64,000 bases of DNA from Zygnema cylindricum (GCA_037447655.1 JBBHKE010002124.1:78418-142417), one strand, 5' to 3'; positions 8,111 to 19,919 are shown, numbered from the stretch's first letter. Program-made: numbers and translations. The notes: generated by a model not told the origin, from the letters alone.

Positions 8111-9700
8111 CAATCTTTAATTTCAGACCACACTTCTCCCTGCAGAAAATTAGCTTAGGGGAAGGCACAGGTTTGGTCATCATATCTGCTACCATCTCAC
8201 TATCTGGTCGGTACTCTAAACTGATTATTTTGTTTTCTACTTTCTCTCTAACAAAGTTGAGTCTGATGTCCATGTGTTTGGCTTTAAAATGATGTTTAGG
8301 ATTGGCAGAAATAGCGATTTCTGCCTGATTATCACAAAAAAAAAATCTGCACACCACTCTTAAGGTGGCCAGCCTCACCAAGCAAAGACTTGACCCACAT
8401 CAATTTTTTTACAGTAGAGCAAGAGGCCATATACTCAGCCTCCATGGTGGACTGAGCAACAACTTTTTGCTGTTTGCTACTCCAACAGCAAGCCCCATCA
8501 CCCACATATAATACATATCCAAAAGTGCATCTCCTCATCAGAGCGTCACCATAACTGGCATCACTCCAAGTAGTGATGTCTGTATTCTCCCCACCCAAAT
8601 GCAACCATAGATCCCTATTTCCTATCAAATATCTAAGGACTCTCTTAGCTGCCTCCCAATCCCTCTTAGTGGGAGCATTTAGACTTTTACTCAGCACTCC
8701 TACAGCTGCAGCTAAATCAGACTAGGTACAATTCATAAAATAGATTAGGCTTCCCACTACTTGCCTGTAAGGAATAGTCTGCATGAACTTTTGTTTTTCA
8801 AGACATAATTCCTCGTCTTAGACTATGACTCATTCATCCTCACTCCCCTCAGTTCCCTTCTTTAACTCCATTGAAGTTGTACAACTATTAGCTTTATCCA
8901 TCTGAAATTTTTCAAGCATGTTCCCTATTGCTTCCTTTTAAGTCAATCTTATAATCTTTCTTTTTCGGTCTCTCTCTACTTGAATTCCCAAAATATATTT
9001 TGCTTCCCCCATATCCTTCATTTCAAATCTCCCCTTAAGTTCGGTTTTTAGTTTATTAATTTTTTCCATTGATTTACTTAAAACAAGCAAATCATCAACA
9101 TAAATTGCAATAAATATAAAACCTTCCTCATCTTCGAAAACATAGATTGAGTGATCTGAGCTGATCAGGATATATCCCATACCGGTAAGAAACTCATCAA
9201 GCTTCTTATTTCACTGTTGAGGCGCCTGTTTCAAATCAAAAAGAGATTTAATCAGCCAGCATACCTTACTCTCCTCTCCTTCCTCCGCAAACCTTTCTGG
9301 TTGTCGCATGAAGATCTCCTCTTCCAATTCTCCATGCAAAAAGGCTATCTTGATGTCCATCTGGTGCACTTCCATGTTTTCCGCTGCTGCCAGGCTGAGA
9401 AGTATGCGGACGGAAGGAAATTTGACCACCGGGGCAAAGGTTTCCTCGTAGTCAATTCCCTCTTTTTGTGTAAATCCTTTTGCCACTAATCGGGCCTTGT
9501 AGCGCTCGATTGTGTTATCTGGGTTCAGTTTTAACTTGAAAACCCACTTACAACCGACTGGTTTTTCGGTTAGGTGGACAATCCACCAGCTCCCAAGTAT
9601 CGGCTGCCATAATTGAGGCCATCTCCTAATTAAAGGCTGTCTTCCACCGGTTTCTTTCTGGACAAGTCATCGCCTCTCCATAAGTTTGAGGTTCATCTTG
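8106..9700 (-). pseudogene. pol: Reverse transcriptase and RNase H of copia element 1, broken
   Basis: In minus-strand order: the RT_2 core (9211-9486, [20 protein letters not shown], then HQMDIKIAFLHGELEEEI), the catalytic box IYVDDLLVL (9090-9120), a piece with GEAKYILGIQVERD, then the RNase H-like region (8332-8697: TWSDASYGD, AQSTMEAEYMA) and the C-terminal KHMDIRLNFVREKVE block. These copy the RNA into DNA in the virus-like particle. The frame is interrupted at about 9480, 9200, 8935 and 8700, so no functional enzyme can be made. Active-site residues that can be seen (YVDD, the RNase H Asp and Glu) are intact. Confidence 0.9.
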
Positions 9701-10696
9701 ATGAGATAGTTTACTTACCTTGTTATTAACCGGTTTTTCTTGCAGTCTTTTGCTACTTCTCCTTCCCCCCTCAAAATCTGAGGCCGGAATAGATGGTTCT
9801 CGTGGATTCTTTCGAACAATCTCGGCTTCTCCCCTATCCCTTGATTCTGAATAAATTTCCACCACGTCTTCAGCTTCGGGTAGAGTTGTCACTAGAGTTT
9901 CCACAGCCGAGTCCTTTTCGGTCTGATTTGTACCTTCAAGAATGTCATCTTCTCTAAAACCAAGATAGTTAGGAAGCTCAAAGTCATCGGAATTTTCTGA
10001 CTCAAATCTGATTTTTATTGACTTTGTATGCTTAAAGGGATCCATAGACTTTCCTTCATCCATAACTACTAGATGCTTTACTAAGATTATATCTTCCCTT
10101 TTTAGATCGTAAACTATATATCCTTTAACATCCTAATCATATCCTAATAAGTATCTCGGTTTTCCTTTAGGATCTAGCTTCCAATTAGACCGATTTTTAT
10201 CTAGACTGAATACTTGACTGCCGAAAACCTTTAAGTGAGATATGTCTGGTTTCCGGCCTGTCCATCTCTCATAAGGTGTTTCATCTTTCATAGCTGAAGT
10301 AAGAACTCTATTTTTGAGGTAATTAGCACAGTTCATTGCTTCTGCCCAAAACCTTTTTCCTATCTTCTTATCTGACAACATATATCTAGCACTATCACCA
10401 AGTGTTCTATTTAACCTTTCAGCTACCCCATTCTTTTCCGGGTTTTTTGGAATTGTCTTTTGGTGTTGGACCCCATCTTCCCTCAGAAAATCCTCAAACT
10501 GGTTAGAAGTATACTCTCCACCATTGTCACTCCTTATTCTCTTGATTGGAGTTTCATGGAGTTTTTCGCTCCATGCTTTATATTGTCTAAAAAAATCCTG
10601 AGCTTCGGACTTGTTTTTCAAAAAATACACTCGGGTATACCGAGACCAACCATCAATGATAGTCATCATAAATCTCTTCCCCCCCGGTGAGGGCAC
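9626..10696 (-). pseudogene. pol: Integrase core and linker of copia element 1, broken
   Basis: The rve integrase core lies at 10133-10696: TIIDGWSRYT (first Asp), RIRSDNGGEYTS (second Asp), PEKNGVAERLNRT (Glu), so the D-D-E triad is present. The copia-specific downstream block (KRFWAEAMNCANYL, ERWTGRKPDISHLKVFG) follows. The linker 9626-10063 is acidic and ends with EGGRRSSKRLQEK before the RT. Stops at about 10064-10132 and 10700 separate it from its neighbours. The residue after the first catalytic Asp is Gly where element 2 has Asp. Confidence 0.9.
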
Positions 10697-10731
10697 TTTA
10701 GCCGGTCCCTAAATATCTGTGTGTACTAGAT

Positions 10732-11390
10732 CTAGAATTTTTCTCCCTTATAGTTGGCTGTTTTAGGAAAGGGTAATCTGAGTGTTTTCCCTTGAGCACA
10801 TCCACTACAATCACTTATATTATCACTCTCACTGAACTTCATCCCTTCCACCACTCCCATCTTTTTCATCTCTCTTAACTTGTCTAGATTCACATGCCCA
10901 AGCCTCTTATGCCACATCATAATATCATGAACACCAGCATAATAAAGTTTCTTCGTTTCATTACTTAAAACCAGCCTAAACATCCCATGGCTACCTTTCT
11001 CATCAATGAAATGGACATTTTCCTCAAAACTAGTTGTAAAGACTCCTTCCCTAGTGCTAGTAAAAAAAACCCTTATCATATAATACATATGTAGAGATGA
11101 GGTTTTTCTTCAGCTCCGGAATAAACAATACATCATAGAATGTTACTATGGATGTGTTTCCTTCCACTAACACTTTCAAGTCTAGCGATCCTACAAGAGT
11201 AGTGGTGACTATCCTCCCATCCCCGTACTCTATCTCTACGGTGGGAATATTTCTTATCTTAGTGAACAGGTGCCTATCCTTACACATGTGCATGGAGGCA
11301 CCTGAATCTACAATCCTGCCTGCTTCACCTTTCAATCCACTGTAAGCACATTTCTGCCTTCGTGGAATTTTGACCTCCAAATCCTCATCT
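10732..11390 (-). pseudogene. pol: Protease and GAG-pre-integrase of copia element 1, broken
   Basis: The aspartic protease motif RIVDSGASMHMC is intact (near 11310), followed by VEIEYGDGRIV and the hydrophobic FIPELKKNLIS block typical of copia protease. The GAG-pre-integrase zinc finger follows: WHKRLGHVNLDKL (two His) and SDCSGCAQGK (two Cys) at about 10790-10920. A frame change near 11057-11088 separates protease from the finger region. Confidence 0.9.
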
Positions 11391-11394
11391 TAAA

Positions 11395-12454
11395 GGAGCT
11401 CATCGTCCTCGTCCTCGGATTCCGCCTCATGTACTTGTGTCACAAAGGCCTTTTTCTTTCCTCTCGGGGTACCACCGGTCTCCTCCTCCTTTAACCGAAG
11501 CTCGGTTAGCTTAGTGCACTCTGCCATATAGTGCCCAGGTTTCTTACAAAAATGACATAAACCTTTGGGAGCCCTTGGTCAAAACTCCTCGGTCTGATTT
11601 TTCTGCTCCCTCCCCCCATAGTTTCCGACCGGTTTCCGAAATCCTTGTTCCTCCAATCGGTCGCAATTGCGAAAGCTTGGCCACTCTTTCCTCCCCTTCG
11701 GATCTCAATCGTATTCTTCGAACGAGAATCATCCCTACCACTGAGTTCCATATCCACCTTGAGTCCGGCAAGTCCTGCATACGGTTGACTATGTTCTCGA
11801 ACTCATCGTGTAACTTCATCAGCAAACAGTTAACCTTTTCTTTTTCACTAAAATCTTTTCCCGCACTCTGTAGCTCCATGAAGAGTGTAGCAAGCTCATT
11901 GCAAAAATCCAACATCTTCCCCCCCTTTGTATACATACTCCTTAACTTTCTGATCAGCCAACTGTTGTTGCTGAATCGTACCACTTCACTACATCTCTAT
12001 GAGAGCCATCCAAAGATCAGATGCCCTTTCTACCTGCAAATAAAGACATGCAAGTCCTTGAGTGAGATGGCGTAGGATGAAGTGCTTTGCCGCCATATTG
12101 TTGAAGTCCCAGAATTCAGTATCATTCTCCTCGTTCCTCGAAATAGGTGACATGAATGCCGAACCAGTTGATATTGGTGCGGTTGCCTTCTTCTCCTTTC
12201 CTTTGTCCACCACCTCTCCTTCCTTTGTTTCCTCTGTTGAAGGTGGATCCTCTTTTTCTGGTGAATATGCTTCCTCCAAACCCTGGAGGGATTCCAAGAC
12301 TTGATGGACGCCCCAACCGTCCACTCACTATCCCCCAAAACCATTTTTCGCATAGAGCTCCTATCATCATACTTTCCCAGTATATGAAGCCAGTTCCATT
12401 AAATATTGGCACCCTAGAGGGTGGGCCCATAACCTGAAACTCTGAGACCTCCAT
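11395..12454 (-). pseudogene. gag: Gag of copia element 1, broken
   Basis: The frame starts at 12454 with MEVSEFQVMGPPSRVPIFNG. The first seven codons lie inside the LTR and the next ones are the primer-binding site itself. The Gag core follows in shifted frames: HFILRHLTQGLACLYLQ and ASDLWMALIEM (about 12000-12100), then MYTKGGKMLDFCNELATLF and LMKLHDEFENIVNRM (11770-11940). A CCHC knuckle (CHFCKKPGHYMAEC) is readable at about 11510-11560 in yet another frame. At least three frame changes make it a pseudogene. Gag would form the particle shell and bind the RNA. Confidence 0.88.
12419..12434 (-). promoter_or_regulatory. Primer-binding site of copia element 1, half-tRNA initiator Met type
   Basis: Directly after the 5' LTR end the minus strand reads GGTTATGGGCCCACCC. 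This is complementary to the anticodon-arm region of initiator tRNA-Met (GGGCCCATAACC), not to its 3' end. Drosophila copia is known to prime from a cleaved half of this tRNA at such a site. Confidence 0.85.
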
Positions 12455-13488
12455 AAGTCCTCAGAGTGGACAGCTTCCAAGAAGCCTCTAGGATAATCCT
12501 GACCCCTTTGTGTTTAAGCAAAAATAACTGCCACCCTGGCAGACAAAAACTCTGACCAACTTCACCCCTGTGAAGACAAGACTCCCCTGAGTCGATAGCA
12601 AAAAGAATCTCTGAATTTGCTCCCTTGAGCAGTATATTATGGAGGGTCAAAGTTGAGCCTTTGTACAGAAGCTCTTTGGAGAGAGGGTCCTATCTCCTAA
12701 TTTTTCTAAGTCCTATCTCTCTCACAGACTCTATCTACTGATATACGGAGCCAATCAGATTACAGTTCCGTACACAAAAGTACAGCTGCCGGTGTACTTT
12801 ATGTACGGACACTGTACGACATGGCCTAAATGTCGACACGTGGTATGTCCGGTTTCGCTCCCTTAATCCTCGGAGATGCCGCGATCTAATGTCATTCCGC
12901 CACGTGTCATCCGATGTGGCGATGACAAAAAACCGCCGAAATCCTCTTCCGCGATCTCGGCGTTATTTCCGGCCGTCCAATTAAATTCACATTTAATCGT
13001 TGCCGTAATAAATACATGCGCGGTTTTCGTTTCATTAAAGAAATAAACGCGCGGTATTGGTTTCTTATCCGTACCGTAATCCGTACTTCTACATTATTGG
13101 ATCTATGTATCCCGTAAACAGTTACAGTTAAATGAATTATCCTACGTGATAATGTTTATTTAAATATCAAACCATAACGTATGTAACACCAGTGAAAGAC
13201 TTAATGGCTAAGGCTACCGACTATCGTTTGTCTGCCGTCCGGTAGGTATCACGATCAAATCCTGTGGCCGGCACATACCTTTAAGTAAATAAACCCCTAA
13301 CTAATATATATTTCCCATAAACCTCTGGATAGCCTAGGTAGCCATGGCTCTAGCTCCCTCTCCAATTTCTCAGTGACTGCGACAAGTTTGAGAGTTGGAG
13401 AGAGAAGTTAGAGGTAAACTGCCTCGGCTTCTTTCTATATTTCTATTTAGACCTAGAAAATACTTTAAATGGACCATTAATTTTTACA
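12435..13488 (-). repeat. 5' LTR of copia element 1
   Basis: 1054 bp, same ends and length as 7039-8092. The plus-strand start TGAAACTCTGAGACC adjoins the primer site; the outer end ...TTTTTACA adjoins the target duplication AGTAT. It contains the element's promoter (not identified) and the antisense tRNA-like segment at 13199-13275. Confidence 0.93.
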
Positions 13489-13493
13489 AGTAT

Positions 13494-14320
13494 AACGTAT
13501 GCGAAACGTTCATTGTCACGTCGTATAGTCAAATCCATGCATTGAGCTGTAAAACGTTGTTACGTTACAACGCTATGAAACCGTACAATTTCAATATGTT
13601 CATTCAGTTAGATTTGTATTGTACAATGAAGGAAACTATAGCGGGAGGTATTATATGTGTATGCTCGTTCCACATAACGTACATTGAACTCAGTGATTGA
13701 TTTTCATTTCTTTGTCGTTCGCGGAGAGAACGAACGTTGTGTGACGTTAAATGAGGAACCTTAATCTTAATAAGGTGCCCGGTGGGTTGCTCTGTTAGAA
13801 TCAATGCATTGTAATATTGGGTCTTAAGACTAATAAGGATGCGTTTAATTAGATCAACGTCAAACCAACCTCTTATTAGTATCACTGTTAATTCTAATTG
13901 AACGTAAAACGACCAAAAAACACATATTATGATACACGTTAATTCTAATTTGCCGTAATCCAGCGCTGAAAGCTGATCATGCGCCGTCGTTAGATTATCA
14001 TTGGTTGTTGTCGAAAACACGTGGCATGTTCATCATCCACGCATTCCCAAAGTTGTTTGCGTTTCATAGATGACGTTAGAACAACCGATTGTCGGGGTAA
14101 CGACGCCGCATTTTTTCCAATCATCCTTTTGGCGACAACTTGTAAACTGAAGGTGTTTCCATGGCGCTATGAACATTACACCGACGACGTAAGTTTTGAA
14201 ATATTTTGGCAATTTTGAAGCAAATTTTTACGAGATCCCGCTTCTATTCCCGCGTTTTGAAATATGATTAAATTGAAAGTCGTGCTAAAATTCAAATTTT
14301 GGATTTTAAACGAAAAATTT
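13494..14320. other. No gene recognised
   Basis: AT-rich unique-looking sequence between the copia element and the DNA transposon. No domain-bearing frame is found on either strand. The left end of the transposon may lie here or just beyond, but I could not identify terminal inverted repeats. Confidence 0.4.
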
Positions 14321-14487
14321 TAAATGGCAAATCCCTCCATTATTACCGCGCAAAATCATTTTCATTCGCATTTCGTGTATTATATAAATGTTGATAATGG
14401 CAACAACACTATCGCTCCTTCTTCCTCATTTGCTTGGGTTACCATTTCCTTGGCTGCTCCTACTTCTTGTTTTTTAGGTGATATTAA

Positions 14488-14762
14488 GTGTTTGGGAGTA
14501 TGTGGACCCTTAATAAAATTTGGGGCGCCAACCCGAGCAATAACAACAACAATCCCCATAACACTCAGGTTGAACAAGATGAGGAAAATGAGAGGAACGA
14601 CGAGGAAAACACACTTCCGAACGAGGATGAGAGTGAGGCGGAAATCGAAACATCGGTAGACCCGGCAGCCATTGTGGAAGGTTTTTTTCCATCTTCGGCC
14701 AATACCAGAGGACGTGTCTCCCACCGTAAAGTTCAACACGTGTCCACCAAGGCAACTCGGAT
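14488..14762 (+). other. Candidate first exon of the transposon (acidic, Asn/Glu-rich)
   Basis: A 92-codon frame encodes an Asn run and an acidic stretch (EENERNDEENTLPNEDESEAE), ending RGRVSHRKVQHVSTKATR at a good donor (GAT/GTGAGT at 14763). It could be the 5' exon of one of the transposon genes downstream. The reading phase does not join directly to the transposase exon at 17691, so another exon would be needed. Confidence 0.25.
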
Positions 14763-15261
14763 GTGAGTAATACACTAGATGTTGAAGGACTGTGAAAATA
14801 ACGGCTCAGTTGAACTCATTCCAAGGGCCAAATGAAAGTTTCCCGAGCATTTTACCGGAGTGTACGGTACAAGTAAGCCATTTCAAGCAAACGTTTTCCC
14901 ATTTATTACATGATTACGTTTCCTCCTTCCTTTTGTGTTATTATTCTCGTTCACAATGTGTTATTATATTTTAATTTTGTTGTGCTTTTAAATGTTTTGT
15001 ACTGTATTATTTTTGAAGGTCGCCTTTCTCTCTCAAACTGCATACTGAATTCTCACTAACTCTCCGTTAGTGCGTGTTTTTCTATATTGTCGACTACTTT
15101 GCATTGTTTCGTTTTTATTTAGTATTATTTCCCAAGTGTCTTGCGATTTCTTTATGGCGACAGCGTACTAGCGATGGCGTGTCTTTGTCGCGGTGGACGC
15201 GATGACATCATGTCGGCGCTTCAATGATGGATACGACAAAATAATTGAATGGATGAGGATA

Positions 15262-15595
15262 CCTCATTAGGTCGAAAATGCAAATGACGGACGAGAGTGG
15301 TTCGTCATTTAGACTAAACCACCGACGACATTAATTCAAATTATCCAACGTTGGTATTCTCGAATGTAATTCGTTAGGCCGAAAGTGCAAATGACGGACG
15401 AGAGTGGTTCGTCGTTTAGACTAAACCACCGACGACACTAATTCAAATTATCCAATGTTGGTATTCTCGAATGTAATTCGTTAGGCCGAAAAAGCAAATG
15501 ACGGACGAGAGTGGTTCGTCGTTTAGACTAAACTACCGACGACATTAATTCAAAATATCCAACGTTGGTATTCTCGAATGTAATTCGCGGACGAC
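15262..15595. repeat. About 118-bp tandem repeat, three copies
   Basis: Units starting near 15262, 15372 and 15480 share 'ggccgaaagtgcaaatgacg', 'gagagtggttcgtcgtttag', 'ctaaaccaccgacgac', and 'ccaacgttggtattctcg' in the same order, with few changes. They precede the acidic ORF and lie in the GTCGTC-rich left part of the DNA transposon, as subterminal repeats would. Confidence 0.85.
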
Positions 15596-15849
15596 GACGT
15601 TGTTTCGTCGAACTAATATCGGGAAACTCGAATAGAGTCGAACGAGCGACGACATTCTGTCGTCGCTTGAATGTCAGTTTATAAGTCGCAGGGCCAACAG
15701 TTCAATTTTCTAACTGTAAATATTGGACTATTTTTACAGTTGGATTGTCTAGGTTTAGGTCTGAATAAAAGAGCGTCTTTTAGGTTGTGTTTCACTCCCA
15801 CAATTGTGTTTTTTCAATTTTTTCGCTTAAACAATAGTTTTTTTTTTAA

Positions 15850-17190
15850 ATGGAGGGCAGCCAACGACCATTCAAACGAGCGCGCTCTTCCATTCTGAGG
15901 CGATTTTGTCCACTTCCAACAGCAAACGAGATGGGGGGTGACATACGTGGAGGGGAGAACTTAGAGAGGGAAAGGGGTGCAACCGAAGGAGTGTTAGGGA
16001 ATAGGGTGGAACTGGAAGAGGGCGGTAGAGAAAGGGTTGGAATTGAGTTGGTTTTGAGGGAGGAGGAAGAATCGAGTGTTGACATAGATGATATGGAGGA
16101 AACTGAGGCGGTGGGGAGGGAGGGGACGGGCACGAAGAGGGTAGTAAAGGGAAGTGTGTCTGAAGGGGATTTACCAAATGAAGGGATTAGAGGTGACGAA
16201 GAAGGTGTCCGTGAAGTAGAAGAGGGTAAAGAGGTAAATGAGGAATATGAACCCTCAAAAACTGCGTCGGACGAGCCTATTGAGGAAGGGGAAGAGCCTA
16301 CGGAAGAGGAGGAAGAACCGGAAGAAACTGAATCGTCGAACATTCCGATCGCAAGATACGACGACGATCCCTCAACCTCGGATCGGCAATCTTCGGAGAG
16401 CTCGGAGAGACGCATGGAAGAAGAATATGGAGACGACGACGAGGTTGTTGCTTTTCCACCATCATCGAATTGTGAAAGAGCTCTCGTGGCGGTATAAGGA
16501 CCTCAAATTCCTGCCGAGCGTGATGTGGTAATTCCAGAGGAAGAACCCGATTGGTTTTTCCCGCCTCCAGTCGGAGATGAGGTCATGGATGGCTTCCGAC
16601 CGACGGCTGCCCATTACATCCCGGTCGAGGAATGGCCAGACTATTGGCGTTACGGGGAGGCGAGGCCTATTGACCGGTGGTTGAACCCCGTCCCGGAAAT
16701 TCTTGACATCCATCCGGATGTCCCTGCCCACCCAACATGGATGTACATCCCATCATACAACCATGCGTCAAATTTCCCATTCATTAGGCATTTTCAACCT
16801 AATGACGAACGTTTCACATGGATTGTACGCCGACCGATTGGATTTGAAATAGATGTCTCGGAATTAATCCGACATTATCACCCTTGGGACCCACGGTTAT
16901 TTAGCATTCTACGTTGTGCAATTCGTACTTTGGAGCTTAACGAATTTTTAGATGCTCGAAGTGCGGTCTTACAACGCCTCGGAAATGTGCAAGTGAGGCG
17001 TATGTATCTTTGGGAAATTCCGAGGGTCCCACATGTTGATGAGCCCCCTCCACCACTGGAAGTAGACCGAGTGAGGAATGAAGTTCAAAATCTCCTTTGC
17101 CGTTTGGAGGCGCAAGAAATAGCGATGATAACGGTTCGTCGCTTAATTAATAATTTAACTCGAGAGCTTGCTGCCATTAGGCGACGTTGA
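15850..17190 (+). pseudogene. Transposon-borne protein of unknown function, one in-frame stop
   Basis: Two frames, 15850-16497 and 16498-17190, are in the same phase and separated only by one TAA at 16495-16497, so they are most simply one 446-codon gene with a nonsense mutation. Residues about 1-30 are basic (FKRARSSILRRF), about 40-190 are very acidic and Glu-rich, and about 225-446 are a conserved-looking region with many Trp, Pro and His (EEEPDWFFPPPVGDE, YIPVEEWPDYW, FTWIVRRPIGFE), ending in a likely helix. I recognise no domain. It sits between GTCGTC-type repeats and upstream of the transposase on the same strand, so it is probably a transposon accessory protein. Confidence 0.55.
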
Positions 17191-17690
17191 TGGGAGATGA
17201 CGAGGGTCAATTTTGTGTACTTCATTCGAAGGAAAGGTACCCCGATTAAGCCCTCAGCCTACATTGGGTGCCACAATGTTTTGTTTTTTTTTTTTATTTT
17301 ATTCATGCAAGTGTGAATTTAATATTTCTCTCCCTTTTTTTCACAAAATGAATTTAAATTCGACTTTTAGTCGTACATTTGGTTTTTGTGATATCCCCAT
17401 TATGTTTGCTATTCATCTTTCCAGCTTAACGACGACACAAGGTCGTCGCTGGTTCGTCGGCGAAGTGAGGAATTCTCATTGGTAGTCGGCAGCTCACTAC
17501 GTATCAACGATGTTGTTAAAAAAAATGTAATTTTGCAGATATAACTACGTGTTTCTTTCGTCGTTGAATCTGCGACAACAAATTTTTGTCACTGAAAATT
17601 GCCGTTTCCTTTTAGGTTCGTTTCATTTATTTATTCCACTTTCCATTCAGGAATCTGATTAATACTTTTGACATTGTTTATTGTTTACAG

Positions 17691-19573
17691 GGTACCAAAA
17701 GGCCAAGCGATGGTGGGTAGAGAGGAGGTCCACGCTTGACGGAATACAAGAGACAACCCGTACGTTTTCTACTTCAAGTTTTGGGACGAGATCGGTGGCG
17801 GTTACCAAGACTTTGCCGGGACGAGGAAGGAAAGAAGCCGCTTGGGTCACGGTTATACACGAGGAGTTACTTCTAGATTTCGAATGTTTTAACAAAGCGG
17901 GTATGAAGATGTCTACCACAACTCTCGGGGACATCGCTAGGGATATAATAAGAGAAAGGAGGAAAGAGTACGGTCGGGAATGGTTCAACAAGGACGGGTC
18001 GGAAATACATCCAATCATAAATAAAATGTGGGTGCAGAGGTGTCAAGAGAAGCACAACATCGTTGTGTGTGCACAAAAGGGGAAACTACAATGTAGTCCC
18101 GAGAAAGAGGAATACATTGAGCGTACCGTAGCCTTCCACATGGGCGTTCTAAAGCGGGGGTTTGAATCCGGTGAGTTTCATTACGAATATAGTTTAATGA
18201 CGTTTCCTTTTTTAAGTGTATTGTTTTCGTTGTATTCCATACTTGACGGTGTAAACCTAAAATAACTACATTTGTTTTGGCTTGGCGGCGAATATATAAC
18301 AGGACTTTTCAACGAAGACCTTATAGAAAAACATGGATGAAACTCACATGATAGTCAACACCGATAATGGAAAAACTTTGGGGTTTAGAGAGGACGAAGT
18401 GGTGAAATACGCTGATGTTGCCGGAGGAGGCGAGTCCATGACTCTCATGGTGCGACTAAGTGGAGGGATGAACTCTCGTATCGAGAACCCAATGATAATT
18501 TTTGCAAATCGAGCAAGAAGTTACCCGATACAAGGTTTACCGGACAACGTCCCCGGTGTGTTTTTTCTCCCTCATCTAATGTTTTCATTTTATGCATTAT
18601 GTCTTTTTGGCTTTGATGGAGATTTATCTATTTATCTCTAACCATGTTTTTGTGTTAATTTTTTTTTTGTGTATATCTCTTTACCTAGCTCTCGCATACC
18701 TCCTCTCCCCTTCTCCTACTACAAAATATGTGTTTTTTTCTTCTTTAACACTCTAATTTCTCTTATCTAAAGTAATGACTCATATTTTAAGGTTTCTATG
18801 GTACACGTAGCTTACTTTCCCTGTAATGCATATGTAAGCAAGCATTTCAAAATGATAATTTTTTTCCCTTTGTTTGTGTATTATATATATTTGCAGGCGT
18901 TTGTTACCGGACCGGTCCGAAGGGGTGGAATGATAAAACGGTGTTCCCACAATGGGTCGAAGAGGCAAGGTCTTACCAAGGGGATCGAGATGGACGTCAA
19001 AAAATTATATTTCTGGACAACTGCGGTGGTCACAACACGTCCGACGAGTTCGAGCGAGATCTAGAGGCCAAGAACACCGTGTTACACTATTTTCCACCTA
19101 ATGTAACACATCTTATTCAACCGGCCGACTCCTTCGTGATTTCCAAAATCAAGGACGTGTGGAGTCGCATTTGGGATAGTTGGAAGGCGAAAGGAATTGA
19201 GAACGGTCAATGGGCTAAACCTTGTAGCCGTGGATGGTCCGGTAAATTGGTTGGACCCGGTAAAGCGTTTTTTTTTAAATTGGCGAGGGACTCCATCCGA
19301 GAGGTCAATGCGATGAGAGACAAAAACGGAATGAGTTATGCGAGAAAAGCCATGATTCAATGTGGCTTGTCTCTACGCGACGGAAAGTGGGATGAAGACA
19401 TGCTCACACAACAACTGCAAGGCATAATCAGCAAATATCGCAACCACTTCGAAGGCGAAGCTGTGGAACCTCCATGCCCGAGGGCAAGGGAATTCCTCCA
19501 AAATATTGAAGATGCCGACAGTCAACAAGACAACATTTTCAATGAGGGAGGGATGAGCGGCAACGAGTTTTAA
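17691..19573 (+). pseudogene. DDE_1-superfamily (pogo/Tc5-like) transposase, spliced, with one frameshift
   Basis: Three exons are visible: 17691-18170, 18303-18555 and 18897-19573, with GT-AG introns whose phases join cleanly (ESG/LFNED and NVPG/VCYRTG). Exon 1 carries the DNA-binding N-terminal part. Exons 2-3 carry the catalytic core: MDETHM (first Asp), KIIFLDNCGGHN (second Asp) and YFPPNVTHLIQPADS (third Asp), the D-D-D form typical of DDE_1 transposases (PF03184). The protein cuts and rejoins transposon ends. One extra A in the run at about 18325-18329 shifts the frame just before MDETH, so this copy is dead. The N-terminus must begin upstream of 17691. Confidence 0.82.
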
Positions 19574-19919
19574 ACATAATACTTGATTGCGTTTTTTTTT
19601 TTTTAATATATATTAGTTCTGGGTTGGTAGTTTAATTATAGCGAAGGAATAGTAGTTAAACTGGTGCCAGATAAATGTAGACAGTTCAAGGAGTCCAGTA
19701 TTATTTGACTTCTTAGGATAGAGCAAATTTTGTATGTGTGTATGGTCTTTTATATGGGAAAATATGCTTTTGTCTTTTATGAAGTAAAAAGCCCTTGTAT
19801 GTTGTGGAATTCGATATATGTTACAAAATTGTCATGTATTTACTTTCATCTGTTGTTTTGTGGTGTTGAACATTCCGGCGTGCTTGTATTATGGAAATTT
19901 ATATTTTGTCGCAATCTAC

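Larger units (their letters stand above)
7039..13488 (-). mobile_element. Copia element 1: full-length, broken Ty1/copia LTR retrotransposon
   Basis: The element is 6450 bp with two LTRs of equal length (7039-8092 and 12435-13488), gag-pol in copia order (gag, protease, integrase, reverse transcriptase, RNase H) on the minus strand, a primer-binding site and a polypurine tract. Flanking 5-mers AGTAC (7034-7038) and AGTAT (13489-13493) are a target duplication with one mismatch. By eye the LTRs differ at about 60 of 1054 positions (5-6%), so the insertion is not recent. Stops and frameshifts split every protein domain. Confidence 0.93.

Noticed and set aside
10650-10670. Loss of the first integrase Asp in element 1 (IDGWS)
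   Set aside because: Family alignment puts the catalytic residue at the first Asp, which is kept; only the following residue changed.
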